Shown here: in pieces, positions 47,478 through 58,950 of the stretch
How the letters are laid out: every line of letters begins with the position of its first letter
Numbering within the stretch: position 1 is the stretch's first letter
NCBI GenBank assembly: GCA_905182985.1
Contig: CAJJDN010000015.1
Location: 1 to 64,000, forward strand
Direction: 5' to 3'
From: Paramecium sonneborni
Lineage: Eukaryota > Ciliophora > Oligohymenophorea > Peniculida > Parameciidae
DNA: 64,000 nt
Notes under the pieces: model-generated
What the model was told of the DNA's origin: nothing
Seen by the model: only the letters and a program-made list of their open reading frames with translations
Databases searched by the model: none
Made by a program: the position numbers and the translations under genes

Positions 47478-49927
47478 ATGTCAAAGAGATATTTTATAAA
47501 TAATTTGGATAGTCCATTAGGCTAAGAATTTTACTCATAATTAGTAAAGGAAGATAGTGAAGAAGGTGTTCATATGGCAACATACACAATTGATGATCCA
47601 AATAAGATGCCTCCAAAAGGTTTTAAGAAAATATTGAAACGGTATGAAAATTGAATATGTTAGATGTAAGCCAAAGTTATCTAGAAAAAAAATGCTTGAA
47701 GAGTGTGATGTTTATGTATATGATGTAGCATCAGCAACATAATAAGATTTAGATTTTGTATGCGATATATTTAGAAGTAGTAAAACAACATTAGAAGAAT
47801 AGAAAGTATAAATATATGTTATAGATAGGTATTAATATTAGTATCATCTGTTTTAACATGGAGTGCAATGCCAGATAAAGTAAAACCGAAAGTAGAAAAA
47901 AAAGCAGATGAAGAATAAGAAGGAGAATAATAAGAATAAGCAGAATAATAATAAAAGAAAGAGGAAGCAGAAGAAAATTAAGAGCCAAAAGATGATGAAA
48001 ATTAAGATTAAGAATAAGAATAAGAATAATAATAAATTTAGTAATAATAAATTATTGAAGTTCCTGAGGTCATAGAATATGTACCTTGGGAAGAAGGTGA
48101 TTATAAATTAAGAAGTGCTTCTGCTTAATATTCATAATTGAAAGATTGGGAGGATATGATCTTATCTTTATAAAAAGAAAACCTTAAAATTATTGTTGTT
48201 TGTGCAGGCTTAATATATGGTAAAGGAGAATTGCTCTTTTAAAAATATTTTAAAGTAAAGTATTTAATATTATAAAAAGAAAGCTTGGTTATAATAACCT
48301 TATAAATTAAGTTATTAACCAGATGGTAATAATAAAGTACCAACAGTTCATATAACTGATTTAGTGAAAATGATTGTAAAGGTTTCTGAATCTATTCCAG
48401 AATCTAATTATATTTTTGCTGTTGATAACACTTAAGATAGATCTTAAAAAGCTATTATATAAGGTATAGCTACAGGTGTTGGAAGTGGTTGGATTGAACA
48501 AAATGATGATTTCTTTAAGGATTTTACTCCTGAAGAAATGGATTGCTTTAGATTACATTTAGATTGCAAACCATCATAAATGTTTGTAGGAAATGAAGAA
48601 ACTCCATCTGATTTTGAATGGCATTGTGAAAAAGGAATTGCTGTAAATGCAAAAAAAATATTATAAGAATTTACTATAATTCATAAATTAAGACCAATAA
48701 AAATAATTATGGAATCTAAAGCAGAAAACATGAGATTTTCAGATATATTAACAATGATAAGTGATCATTATAGAATTCCAGTTATAAATTAACAATAAAT
48801 ATTTCTAGATGCATAAGATCCAAATTATGTATTTCCATAAGAAATGTTGGAAGATTTTACTGAATATTGGCCGACAATTTAAGAATATATTGATAATAAA
48901 ACACCTGCATAATTATCAGAATAGTTAAAGATTTATTATAAAGTAATTAAATGGCGATTAAGTTAAAATGACTGTTAAAATAGAGGTTTTATTTTATAAA
49001 ATTTTCCAAATTTCTTTGAAGAGGCTGATTTCATTTTTTATCCAAATAAATAAAAACTTAAGATGAAAAAGAAACCTAAGAAAAAACCAGTTGTTTCAGA
49101 AGAAGAAAAGAAATAACCTTAAGAACCTGTTGTTGATGAAAATGGAGATCCTATTGAATAAGAATAAGCAGAAGAACAATAATAAGAAGAATAACAATAA
49201 GAAGAAGTTTAAGAAGAAGAATAATAAGAAGAAGAATAATAAGAGGAAGAATAAGAAGGAGGACCAAAACCTGAAGATTTTTTCCCAGAATCTTACATTG
49301 TAATTAAACCATTAGGAAAAACTGATAATTTTGATTATAATAGAAAATTAATCCATTTTTTTGGTGAAAGAAATTTAGATGCATATTTTATAGATCCCAG
49401 AAAAAAAACAAATCATGATACTTTTGAAGATTTAAGAATTTATATTGAAAGAGTAAATATTAATTTTATTAAATTAGAATGGTAGACCATATAATTATTT
49501 ATAAAATGAATAAGAATTAATAGTTTAATATTTCAATCTATAGAGAATAAAAGATTTAACAATAAAATATACTAGAAAGTAGGCAATATAGATATGGAAA
49601 GAGATAACAAAAGTTAAAAAGGATAAAAGATAAGGTTTGGTTACAAAATATACAAAATACATATAGGAGCAAGAATAAGAATTATAATAAGTGAAATAAT
49701 TTCCTTTTAGAAACTATCTAATGGATTTTGTGGTACCAGTATTAAATGAAGGATTGGTAGAGGTAGCGCATATTCTACCAGATGATCCAGTAGAATTTTT
49801 GGTATAAAAATATTTAATAGAAATTAGGCGGAATATTTATATAAAAGAAGTTTAAATGTTGACAATGAATGATATTATAAATTATTAATATTAATACGTA
49901 ATATAATAATGGAAATTGATAAAGTGA
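47478..49927 (+). CDS. adenylate kinase 7 (AK7)-like axonemal protein
   Basis: ATG 47478; introns of 22 nt, 23 nt and others (TAG). The N-terminal NAD-binding-like region ([54 protein letters not shown]) is followed by the adenylate-kinase core remnant, WRLSQNDCQNRGFILQNFPN, and a C-terminal Dpy-30-like helix [21 protein letters not shown] lysine/glutamate/glutamine-rich insert (roughly 49060-49270) interrupts the kinase part. This matches AK7, a radial or central-apparatus protein of cilia. The canonical P-loop is not obvious, so catalysis is uncertain. The stop is read as TGA 49925-49927; a 19-nt intron near 49801 would move it to about 49863. Confidence 0.85.
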
Positions 49928-50997
49928 ATATATGGTTAGATTGTGACGTAGGAAATGATGATGCAATGGCCATTATTTTGGGTTTGTTTGATCCAAAGTC
50001 TAATTTGTTAGGAATCTCAAGTTGTTTTGGAAATACAAGGTATTTGAAGTACATAACGATGTAGTCTCGAAAATTGTACAAACAATACACTAAGAATTCT
50101 AAGTTCTGTAGGTAGATCTGATATACCAGTATTCAAGGGAGCTGAATCTTCATTAAAATCTGTTCGAGTGACTACAACGGCACATGGGAAATAAGGTATT
50201 GATTTAATTAAAATAATAGGTTTATTTGAAGCCGATAGATTGATCAAAACTTTCGAACCTGTACAAAATATCTCTTTATATGATTTAATGAAAAAGACTG
50301 CGGGAGATAGAAAGGTATTAAAATGAATAAAATTTAAGTTCGTAATTGTAATAACTGGTCCTCAAACAAATATAGCAATATTGTTGAGAGATCATCCAGA
50401 CATAATTCCTTAAATTTAAGAGATTATTTTTATGGGTGGAACATCAGGATTTGGTAATGCTACACCAAATGCAGAATATAATATATATTCAGATCCAGAA
50501 GCAGCATAATATGTAATTGACACTTGTAAAAAGCATAAACTAAAGCTAGTGATGATAGCGTTAGATTTAACTTATGTACTATCATAAAATAATTATTATA
50601 TAGACTTGTTTAGTAGTAGAAGAATAATAAAAACGAATAAAGGAGATCAATACAAAATTTACCGATTGGTGTTTAGAAATGTTAAAAGAATTCTAGGAAG
50701 CCTATAAAGCTGAAGAATTTGATTATCCTCCACTTCATGATCGTATTTATTCAAATAATTTATGTAGCTGTTGCTTTATTTTATGCACTTCATCCTGAAC
50801 TTTATGTTACAAAATCTATATTTGTTACTGTAGAATGTGAATCTAAACTATGTTATGGTAGAACTGTTGTTGACAAACATGGAATTCTTGAATTAGAACC
50901 TACTTTAGAATTCTGTAGAAGTGTAAATGTTGAAGAATTTTGGAATCATATGATCGAGGCAGTAAAATAAGCAGCAAAAAACTCAAAGATTGAGTGA
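49909..50997 (+). CDS. inosine-uridine preferring nucleoside hydrolase
   Basis: ATG 49909 to TGA 50995-50997. The active-site signature [17 protein letters not shown] (DxDxxxDD) is near residue 11, followed by [69 protein letters not shown] and [16 protein letters not shown] with the catalytic-site histidine. Introns: 25 nt, 24 nt at 50315-50338 (AAG), 28 nt and 25 nt. The enzyme cleaves the N-glycosidic bond of purine/pyrimidine ribonucleosides for salvage. The ATG overlaps the end of the AK7 reading frame by about 19 nt. Confidence 0.95.
50315..50338 (+). other. 24-nt intron with AAG 3' end (nucleoside hydrolase)
   Basis: Runs from GTATTAAAATG to TTTAAG and holds an in-frame TGA. Removal joins KKTAGDRK to [11 protein letters not shown], the exact family sequence, so the splice site is well fixed. 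The last three bases are AAG. Confidence 0.85.
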
Positions 50998-51044
50998 TTT
51001 GTTATTATTTTATGCAATATATATAAGATATTTAATCAATTTAC

Positions 51045-51414
51045 ATGGCACAAGAATTGGACAGCATAAAATAAATAATTTAAAGCTATATCTAGTAAAC
51101 TTATATCTGGGATCTATTCGATTTTGAATAGGAACGAGTATCCAATTTTATACATTCTTATGACTAATACGTTGATGTATGACTTAGATAATGAACAAAT
51201 TTTGATTTACTAAATTCTAATAACATAAAAATTAAAGACCTCTATTCTATTAGAAAGGAAAAGAATTTATGCTGTCTTAATTAAATTAGAATAAGGAGAT
51301 TCAAGAAGACAATTATTTAATATCAAACCTTTGCTAAGCTAAAAAACAAAAGTTAAATTTCAATATCGAATTTTTAAGCGAATTCTTTATTAATATCAAA
51401 TATTTAATCATTGA
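51045..51414 (+). CDS. small hypothetical protein with a 37-nt intron
   Basis: ATG 51045, a 37-nt intron (GTAAAC...GAATAG) that removes an in-frame shift, and TGA 51412-51414, 110 aa. The joined protein reads MAQELDSIKQIIQSYIQ then NEYPILYILMTNTLMYDLDN, EQILIYQILITQKLKTSILL and a basic tail KVKFQYRIFKRILYQYQ. Helical; no domain recognised. A weak minus-strand frame overlaps its 3' end. Confidence 0.5.
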
Positions 51415-51894
51415 ATAATATTTCGTTTTCTTCAATGTTTTTATAAATTGATATTTAATAAAAATATATCGACTTTCATCAGAATGCTTTTTTAATTTAT
51501 CCAACTACTCAGTTTCCATTTCCAAACTTAAAAATGAAAACCAAACGACGGACTTTATATCTTAGTTATTTTTCATTTGAATTTCTTTACTCTAACAAAA
51601 TTTTCTTTTATTTAACACAATTAGTTTATTAATAATTAATTCTTTGTCAATTTTTTTTTTTAATTTTACTGATAATTTAGAATTTATTGTATATTAACTT
51701 AATTTAATAGATTTTAAATCATTTCAGAGTGATATTATTTTATCATTTAATATAAATTTATATAATAAGAAAAGTCCTAACTTTATTCAAATTGAATGAT
51801 TAATAGTATTTATAAAGATTCTTAAAATATTCATCAATAAATTGTGTAATAAAAAAAGCAAAAAAGAAATTGTATAATTATAGTTAAAATATTA

Positions 51895-53539
51895 TCATTA
51901 CCAAGAAACACTCTCTCTACTTTTCCCCACTTTATATTATATTTACCAAATAGTAAACACATATCTTTTAGTTGGGTCAATTGATTCTCTATGAAATTAA
52001 TATAAATAATAACATACTACAAACTACTAATAATTTAAGTAAAATACTTTGTATAGGAATTACATATAAGTAAAGATTAAAACAAATCTTAATAAATTAA
52101 CAGAATTCAATCCCCATTCTGGATTGTTTTGATCATCACTATACCACCATAACTAACTTATTAGATATTAATACATGATATTGTTTCATCCATAAAATAT
52201 CATATAAAATTGAAGCAAGAAGTCCTATTCCTACAACCTTTATATGAAATGGCTCAAATCTATCCATTAATATAGTAAACATCAATCCGTGACAGACTAA
52301 TACCTTAAAACAGTAGATTTTAGTCATACATCTAAAAATGAAGGTTTTGCAGAACACACAAATAAAGTAATCAACCCATATATTGTGAATATTATCACGC
52401 CATGTTAAAGAATTTCAGGTGCTTCTGGAGTTTGATCTTAAATTTCCAATTATTTTTCAGATTATAATAATGATAATATTTATTCTTTTTATTCGTAGGG
52501 TGTATTTAATTAATTTTATTATTATTAATCTAATTCATATATATTTTGATCTTATTAATTTTAAGATGTATGTAATTATTGATTAAAAATATTTGATGAC
52601 AAGTATTTATTATTTAATTCCTTTTATTGTTACTTAGCTTTAAAAGGTCTTTCAATTATTTCTAAATTATGTTTATGTTCTATTAAATCATTATCTAAAG
52701 TAAACATTTTTTATTCAAATTTTTATAATTATGTCTCTAAATATTGATGCTGTTTTCTAATAGCATATTTCAATATTACCTTATTTAAAACAATTTGTGC
52801 TTCCATTTAAACAATCGACTCAAGTTCTCTACCAACAGGATCTAATAATTTGAGCATAACTTATTTAACCACTTAATCATCCAATTATTAAATCTTTAAT
52901 TAAGCTTAGCCCCATAAAGTTGGTAAAGTATTTTCAGTTCTTATATAAAACTAAATAGAAAGAGAAGAAATTAGAGGTGGAATAGAACTAATATTAGCTT
53001 TGAATAATATTATAATTACAATTCGAAATCTTAATTGAAATCTGGATTGAATTTATCATATTATTGTTCTGGTTTAGCAATTTAATTTATTACCCCTAAA
53101 GTTAACTATACATGACAATTTGAATATTTTAACTTTTAAGGAATATTTTTTACACATGTTAATGTCAGAAATAAGTATCTAGTATCAGAATAAACAGCTA
53201 TTTATAGATTTATAACAAACATGTTTCTGCTAATTGACTTTCGCAAATTGCTTTATTTTATTAAATTTATTTTAATTATAATTCTGCATTCTTTATTTTT
53301 TCTCCTAAAAGCTATGTTGCATCTACAATTGTTTAACCTATATCTACGAGTTTATAACATAATTTCAAATTTTATTAAGTTGGTTTGCATTGTTAAAATA
53401 ATTATTCGGCAATATCTCTATCAAATTCCTTCTTTCCCATTATATCTAGTTTCCCCAAAATCTCATCTATCTTATAAAGACTTTCCTATTTTAATCCATT
53501 CTCTTCAAATCCTCTTAATATGGTTTATAAATTTAACAT
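51895..53539 (-). CDS. coiled coil - C2 domain - membrane protein
   Basis: ATG 53539 to TGA 51895-51897. Residues 1-115 are a helical coiled coil (KLVDIGQTIVDATQLLGEKI). A C2-type domain follows: YLFLTLTCVKNIPQKLKYSN, HVQLTLGVINQIAKPEQQYD, FNPDFNQDFEFSIPPL, TLPTLWGQAQLKIQQLDD. A second helical part (ESIVQMEAQIVLNKVILKYA) and Q-rich linker lead to several membrane helices (HGVIIFTIYGLITLFVCSA, VVGIGLLASILYDILWMKQY, LLRFVLIFTYMQFLY). Introns: 23 nt, 32 nt (TAG), 26 nt at 52304-52329 (AAG), 22 and 21 nt. No known protein with this exact layout comes to mind; membrane-tethering is a reasonable guess. Confidence 0.75.
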
Positions 53540-53725
53540 ATTAAAATTTATTTATAATATATATTAGTCTTTTCATAAAAACAATTATTTACTAATGAAA
53601 AATTAAATTCGTATGCTTATTCATTTATTACATAGATTGATACTAAAAGTTATGAAGAATCAGTTTTTTATTCATTTTTTACATTAAGTTTATATATAGA
53701 AATATCTCGAAATTAAATTAACAAA

Positions 53726-54328
53726 ATGAATAGTAATACTAAAATAACATTGACTATTGAATAATTAACAGAGCTACTGATGAATCCTTAATTACCGAAT
53801 ATATAAAGTAGTCTACAGTCATTATCTGAATTTGAAATAAGAAATAACAATGTAGATTTAATGAAAATAGTATCATTTGTTGATTAGGATGAGTTCCAAG
53901 CTGTTAGTACATCTAGTTCGAGTAAAAATAGTCATACATAATAAATGATTGATAAAATAAATGAATTAGAATTAGAAAATACACATCTTAAAAATTAATT
54001 AGAGTAGCAAATTGAGAAAGAAAACAATTTAAGATTATAAATGAACCAATGTTTATAAGAACTAACAAAATAAAAAACAGAAAATGAACATTTAAATAAA
54101 CAGATGAATGAACTAGAAACATATATAAATTAGAATAAAGTCATATCAAATAGATTAGATCCTATCTCTAAATCTGTTCATTTGGATATAAAAAAAGCAA
54201 TAATAGTAAAACCATTAACAATAACTCAACCTCTACGTAAATTTTCAGGGGTTAGTGGGATTGTGGCATAGAATCCTTTAAAAAATTCAAAAGACTTAAT
54301 TAGAATAAAAACTGAAAGAAGTAATTGA
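53726..54328 (+). CDS. coiled-coil protein, 200 aa
   Basis: A clean single-exon frame from ATG 53726 to TGA 54326-54328. The N-terminal third is polar and serine rich; residues 75-145 form a heptad coiled coil (MIDKINELELENTHLKNQLE, NNLRLQMNQCLQELTKQKTE). The C-terminus is basic (KKAIIVKPLTITQPLRKFSG). No family recognised; a cytoskeletal or adaptor role is possible. Confidence 0.65.
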
Positions 54329-54540
54329 TGAGACAGCAAATTTTTTGATTTTTTTTCTACGTTAAATTACAAACATTTGTATTAAATTAAAGGATGCCTA
54401 TACATCATATTTTTACTGGCATCAGAAATCTAATAAGGTGAAAAATGAGGATTTAAGATATTGAACTTTAATCTTAATTGATTAAAATTACTTCAATAAA
54501 AGAATAGCTTGATAAATATTTATTATTTATATTCATAAAT

Positions 54541-56201
54541 ATGTTATCAAAATTAATTTTGTCTATATTATTGGGAATAACTTTTTGTGGTTGGACAAGA
54601 ACCCCTTAAATAAAAATAGACAAGTTTAATAAAACTGAATAGGCTATCTCAATTTCTACAGAGGATTTCAAACATTTAAAATATCCAAATGCTTTTGATT
54701 TAGAATTGTATTATCAAGAAGGACTAACCAATGAAAAAGATATTTAAAAATACTAAAAAATAAATGATATATAATTATATTAACAAGGATGCTCTTTTTT
54801 TGAAAGAAAAATAAAAGTAGAAGATTAAGTATAAATTCAATTACCTGATGAAGGTAAGTATACTTTTACTGATTTGATTGTTGTTGAAAGGTAGGCATTT
54901 GTGATTAGAAATGACAATAAAATATTTAGAGTTTAATTAGACTTTAATGGTAATGAATTAAAGGTAAATATATATGATTATTAAATTTAAGAAAATGAGT
55001 GTGTCATCTTAACATTTAGATTTCTCAAATAAAATTGTTATTAATCTCAAAAAGAAACCATAATTTTTGGTTTCAGATGATTAAATTTTTATTGTGACTG
55101 AAAAAGGAACAATTAGTTTTAATTATAAGGAATGGTAAAATGGGACATTACCTCAAGTGAATTTTCATAATTTAGAAGATGTGAACAATATTTATTATGT
55201 TCATTATGATGAATAATACAAAAGAGTGTTTATAGTTGCAGGTATATAAGGAGTTTTAGTGTATGAAATAAAAGATAAAGTGTTAAATCATATTTACACT
55301 ATAAAATTAAATTTAAATATTATCAAAGTTTAAACTAAAGAAGATTAATTATTTATATTAGACGATAAAAAAGGTATCCATTTTTACACCTTAAGTGAAA
55401 ATGAATATAAAGATAGTGGTATGTACAAAATATAATTTAGAATTCATGATTCCTTTAGAAAATCCAATATCATTTGTGTATAACAAAAATTCCTTTTTGG
55501 TCGTAGCTTAAACTGCTTAAGCATCAGATAAGATAATTTTTGGAATAGAAATCTTATTTCATTTCAAAAATTAAGAATTTTATTACAATAAATTTTATTT
55601 AGAAGATATGCAATTAAAAGATGTATAAAGTTGTGGTGAATTTCAATTTTTAATTGGTTATGATGTACACAAAATCATTCAAACTAATGTCTATAGAGGA
55701 TTTGTTGATGAGGATTTCGATTATGATACTGATTTCATGATACCTTTGTTATTGAAAATTGAGGAAATAGAAGGAACAGATTATGAAAAAGCAAATTATC
55801 AATATCATTATTCCTTAGCTTTGACACCTCGCCATTTATATGGACTTATTATTAAGGACAGAAATCCTGAAATAGTTTGCTCTTCTTAAAAATAAATTGA
55901 ACAATCCTATGCTGTATTAATAAATTCAACTTAATGTGAAAAAGCTGAAACAGATCCTTTTATAGTGTGCCATGAAGAACATTTTATTAATTTAGTTGTG
56001 AATGAAGTATTGTTAGATTCTTAATCGTAATGGTATGCTGAAATATTCCTTATTGTTGTTTTTGTTATATTTATTTTGTTATTGATTTGTGGATACAGAA
56101 TGTGCACTAAATGGAAAACTATTATGTAAAAAGTGGAAGAATAATTGAAAAAGGAAGAAAATAAAAGAAAAAGATATGACAAATTAAATATCAATTGTTG
56201 A
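54541..56201 (+). CDS. type I membrane protein with signal peptide
   Basis: ATG 54541 opens a signal peptide MLSKLILSILLGITFCGWTR. A long luminal/extracellular part follows, rich in beta strands with a repeat-like rhythm (QFLVSDDQIFIVTEKGTISF, VFIVAGIQGVLVYEIKDKVL, QLFILDDKKGIHFYTL, SFLVVAQTAQASDKIIF), which suggests a beta-propeller. Near the C-terminus is one membrane helix YAEIFLIVVFVIFILLLICG and a basic cytosolic tail. Introns: 28 nt at 54964-54991 (AAG) and 22 nt (TAG). TGA 56199-56201. Putative surface or ER membrane protein of a ciliate family; function unknown. Confidence 0.75.
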
Positions 56202-56549
56202 ATTATAATATTATTTGAAGTATACAAATATTATCTCGAAATATTAAATTTTTTTTAATCTAAGGAATAATTATTATTCTTAAAAATAATTCACATTTCT
56301 TAAAATTATATATATTAAATTATAATAATACGTACCGTCATACAATCACTTTTTGATAAAATAAAGAAAATTTATATCAATAAAATTTGTTTAAATGTAA
56401 TTATATCGTTTTTTAAACATAAAAAGTTAAGGGGTGATTTCATTTAATTCAGAAAATCTAATTTAATTTAAATCTTTTTATTTGTTTTTAACTAGTTTTT
56501 ATCCAATAGAAATATTTATCTCTTTATATTACAATCACATTTATATCTT

Positions 56550-58832
56550 ATGAAAACTATAATGAATCAATTCTAAAAATTCAATGAAACTTTTAAAGAA
56601 TTTAACACTAGTTATGAATAATTAAATAATATGATTTTTTATTAATGTAAAAGAGGAATTCAGTTTTCATTTGCTCTTAAACTTCTCATTACTGCAAGTT
56701 TCTCTAATGACATTTATTTGATAATCATATCCTCGGTGAATATATTTACAATATTAATGATAATGATAAAGAAATTTACACCTTTTTGGAAATATTTACG
56801 AATAATTTTACTATTAGAATTATGCTTTAATGATTAACCTTTTGGACCTGTGATTATTGCATCAATTAATTACAATATTAAATATAAGATCGTAATCTTG
56901 TCTTATTACATATTAAGAGTAAGTTTAATATTTTTTAATACATTCAAGATTATTGATTGGGTTTACATAGGAATTCTTTTTATTGGATTCAATGCATACT
57001 TTTACTTTCATGTAATAATTCTTTTATTTTTAGAATAGAAAATAATCAGACAGTAAAATAAATTCTCAATCTTAAAGGAAATTAACATAATTTGACATAC
57101 CATCTCAAAATGATTCCAATGATATGATTGATTTCTTTAATTATATCCCTTTAGGAATATGTTTATTAGATAACAATTATCATATAATTAATTCTAATCA
57201 TAAAACAAAAAAATATTGTTAAAATATCAAAGAAGATAGCTTATAATAACAATTGTTTTTGATGATATAAAGGTAAAGTAATTTATAATATTCATATTTA
57301 GAGCATGGATTCAACAGTAATAAATTCCTAGTGCTTTACTATTCGAAAGGAAATCTATTTTCAATTCATCTGAGGATTATGGATCAGAATTTTAATTAAG
57401 AAGAATGTAGTCTTTCAGTTAAACGAGAAAAAAAGCAATTTCATTTACTTCATGCAAATAATATAATAATATTATTGATATTGATTAAATTATCAATAAA
57501 TTCAAATCCAAAGGCATAACAGGAATTATCAATCTTAACTCTCTTAAGTACAAAGACTAAACCAGTTTTAAAACTTACGAGATCAAGATTATTGAAATTT
57601 CAAAAGGGTATTTAATCATGATTAAAAATATAACAAAAAAGGAAAAATAAATTGATATGAAAGATAGATATCATTTTCAATAAATGCTTATTAATTCATT
57701 TTCACATGAATTGCGTACCCCTTTAAATTGTTCTCTATCTCTCTTACAAACATTAGAATAATAAGTGAAATCAGATATTAATGATACATATTTAAAGCCT
57801 GCTATAATTTCAAATAAAAAATTGTTACATCAAATAAATGATATTTTGGATTTTGCAAACTTTGAAGTAAAAACTTTCAAATTAAGGCCTACAGTTTTTA
57901 AATTGTCTAATTTAATAAATACAATCGAAGATTATTTTAAGGCAGAATGTTAATAAAAGGAAATTAAATTTATTATATAAGCTTGTGATGATGCATAAAT
58001 TAGAAGTGATTTAGATAGAATATTATAGATTTTAGTTAATTTATTAAACAATTCCGTAAAATTTACAAAGCATAAAGGTGTGATTTAATTGAATATTTAA
58101 AGAGTAGGATCATTGTATCAATTCGAAGTATATGATACAGGATGTGGTATTTCCCCTGAGAAACTATTTTTAATAAATAAAATACTCTAGAATTCAGAAG
58201 TGGATATTGCAAGAAGAGGAGAAGAAGATTATATTTAATATGTAGGTTTAGGATTGAAAGTTTCTAGTTAAATAGCGAGATAATTATGTGATAGAGGCGA
58301 ATTGAGTATAACAAGTTAATTAAATTAATTTACAGTAAATAGATTTATTGTAAAGGATTTATAATCTTACGATTAAGTATTAACAATTCCAACAGATGAA
58401 TGCATTTAAGAACCATATAAAAGCAAGATTAAAAATAAATGTAATTGCTTAAATGTATTAATTGTTGATGATATTCCTTTTAATCATTTAGCTTTTATCA
58501 CTGTTTTAAAATACTTTAATGTTAGAAGTGACAGCGCATATGATGGATCAATGGCTATTGAAATGGTTAAAAGTCGATATAAAAATTGTTCATGTACATA
58601 TAAAATAATTTTTATGGATATTGATATGCCTGGTATTGATGGCTATTAGACAACAAAAGAAATATAACAATTTTTATCATAGAATGATTTAAGTTCAACT
58701 ATTATAATGTGCAGTGCATTTGATAGCAAAGAGAATATTGATTTCGCCTTTAAAAGTGGTATGAAAGATATCCTTCCAAAACCAATAGAAACTTGTCGTC
58801 TAAAAAAAATACTATAAAAATACTATTTCTGA
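56550..58832 (+). CDS. hybrid sensor histidine kinase with response regulator
   Basis: ATG 56550 to TGA 58830-58832. The N-terminal 160 residues hold several hydrophobic segments (FSFALKLLITASFSNDIYL, VNIFTILMIMIKKF, YIGILFIGFNAYFYFH). A PAS-like stretch (FFNYIPLGICLLDNNYHIIN) leads to HisKA with the H-box SFSHELRTPLNCSLSLLQTL, an ATPase domain with ILVNLLNNSVKFTKHKG, DTGCGISPEKL and GLGLKVS, and a C-terminal receiver NVLIVDDIPFNHLAFI, FMDIDMPGIDGYQTTKEI, ILPKPIE. All key residues are present. A 22-nt intron (TAG) is certain near 57013-57034. A membrane-linked two-component sensor kinase. The next gene is a paralog. Confidence 0.9.
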
Positions 58833-58950
58833 TTATAAATCTTATATTATAAATTGTATTATGATTATTTTCTTAAAAAGATAATTTATGATTAAAAGTT
58901 ATCTGAGGAAAAAAACTTAAAATTTCAATATAATTATAATACAAATAAAA

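Noticed and set aside
49091..49303. Lysine/asparagine-rich frame inside the AK7 gene
   Set aside because: Out-of-frame reading of the E/Q-rich insert of AK7; no own start context or homology.
51330..51576. Minus-strand frame starting MKNNQDIKSVVWFSF
   Set aside because: Overlaps the 3' end of the plus-strand small gene, has no clear end and needs a 44-nt intron; left out of the gene list.
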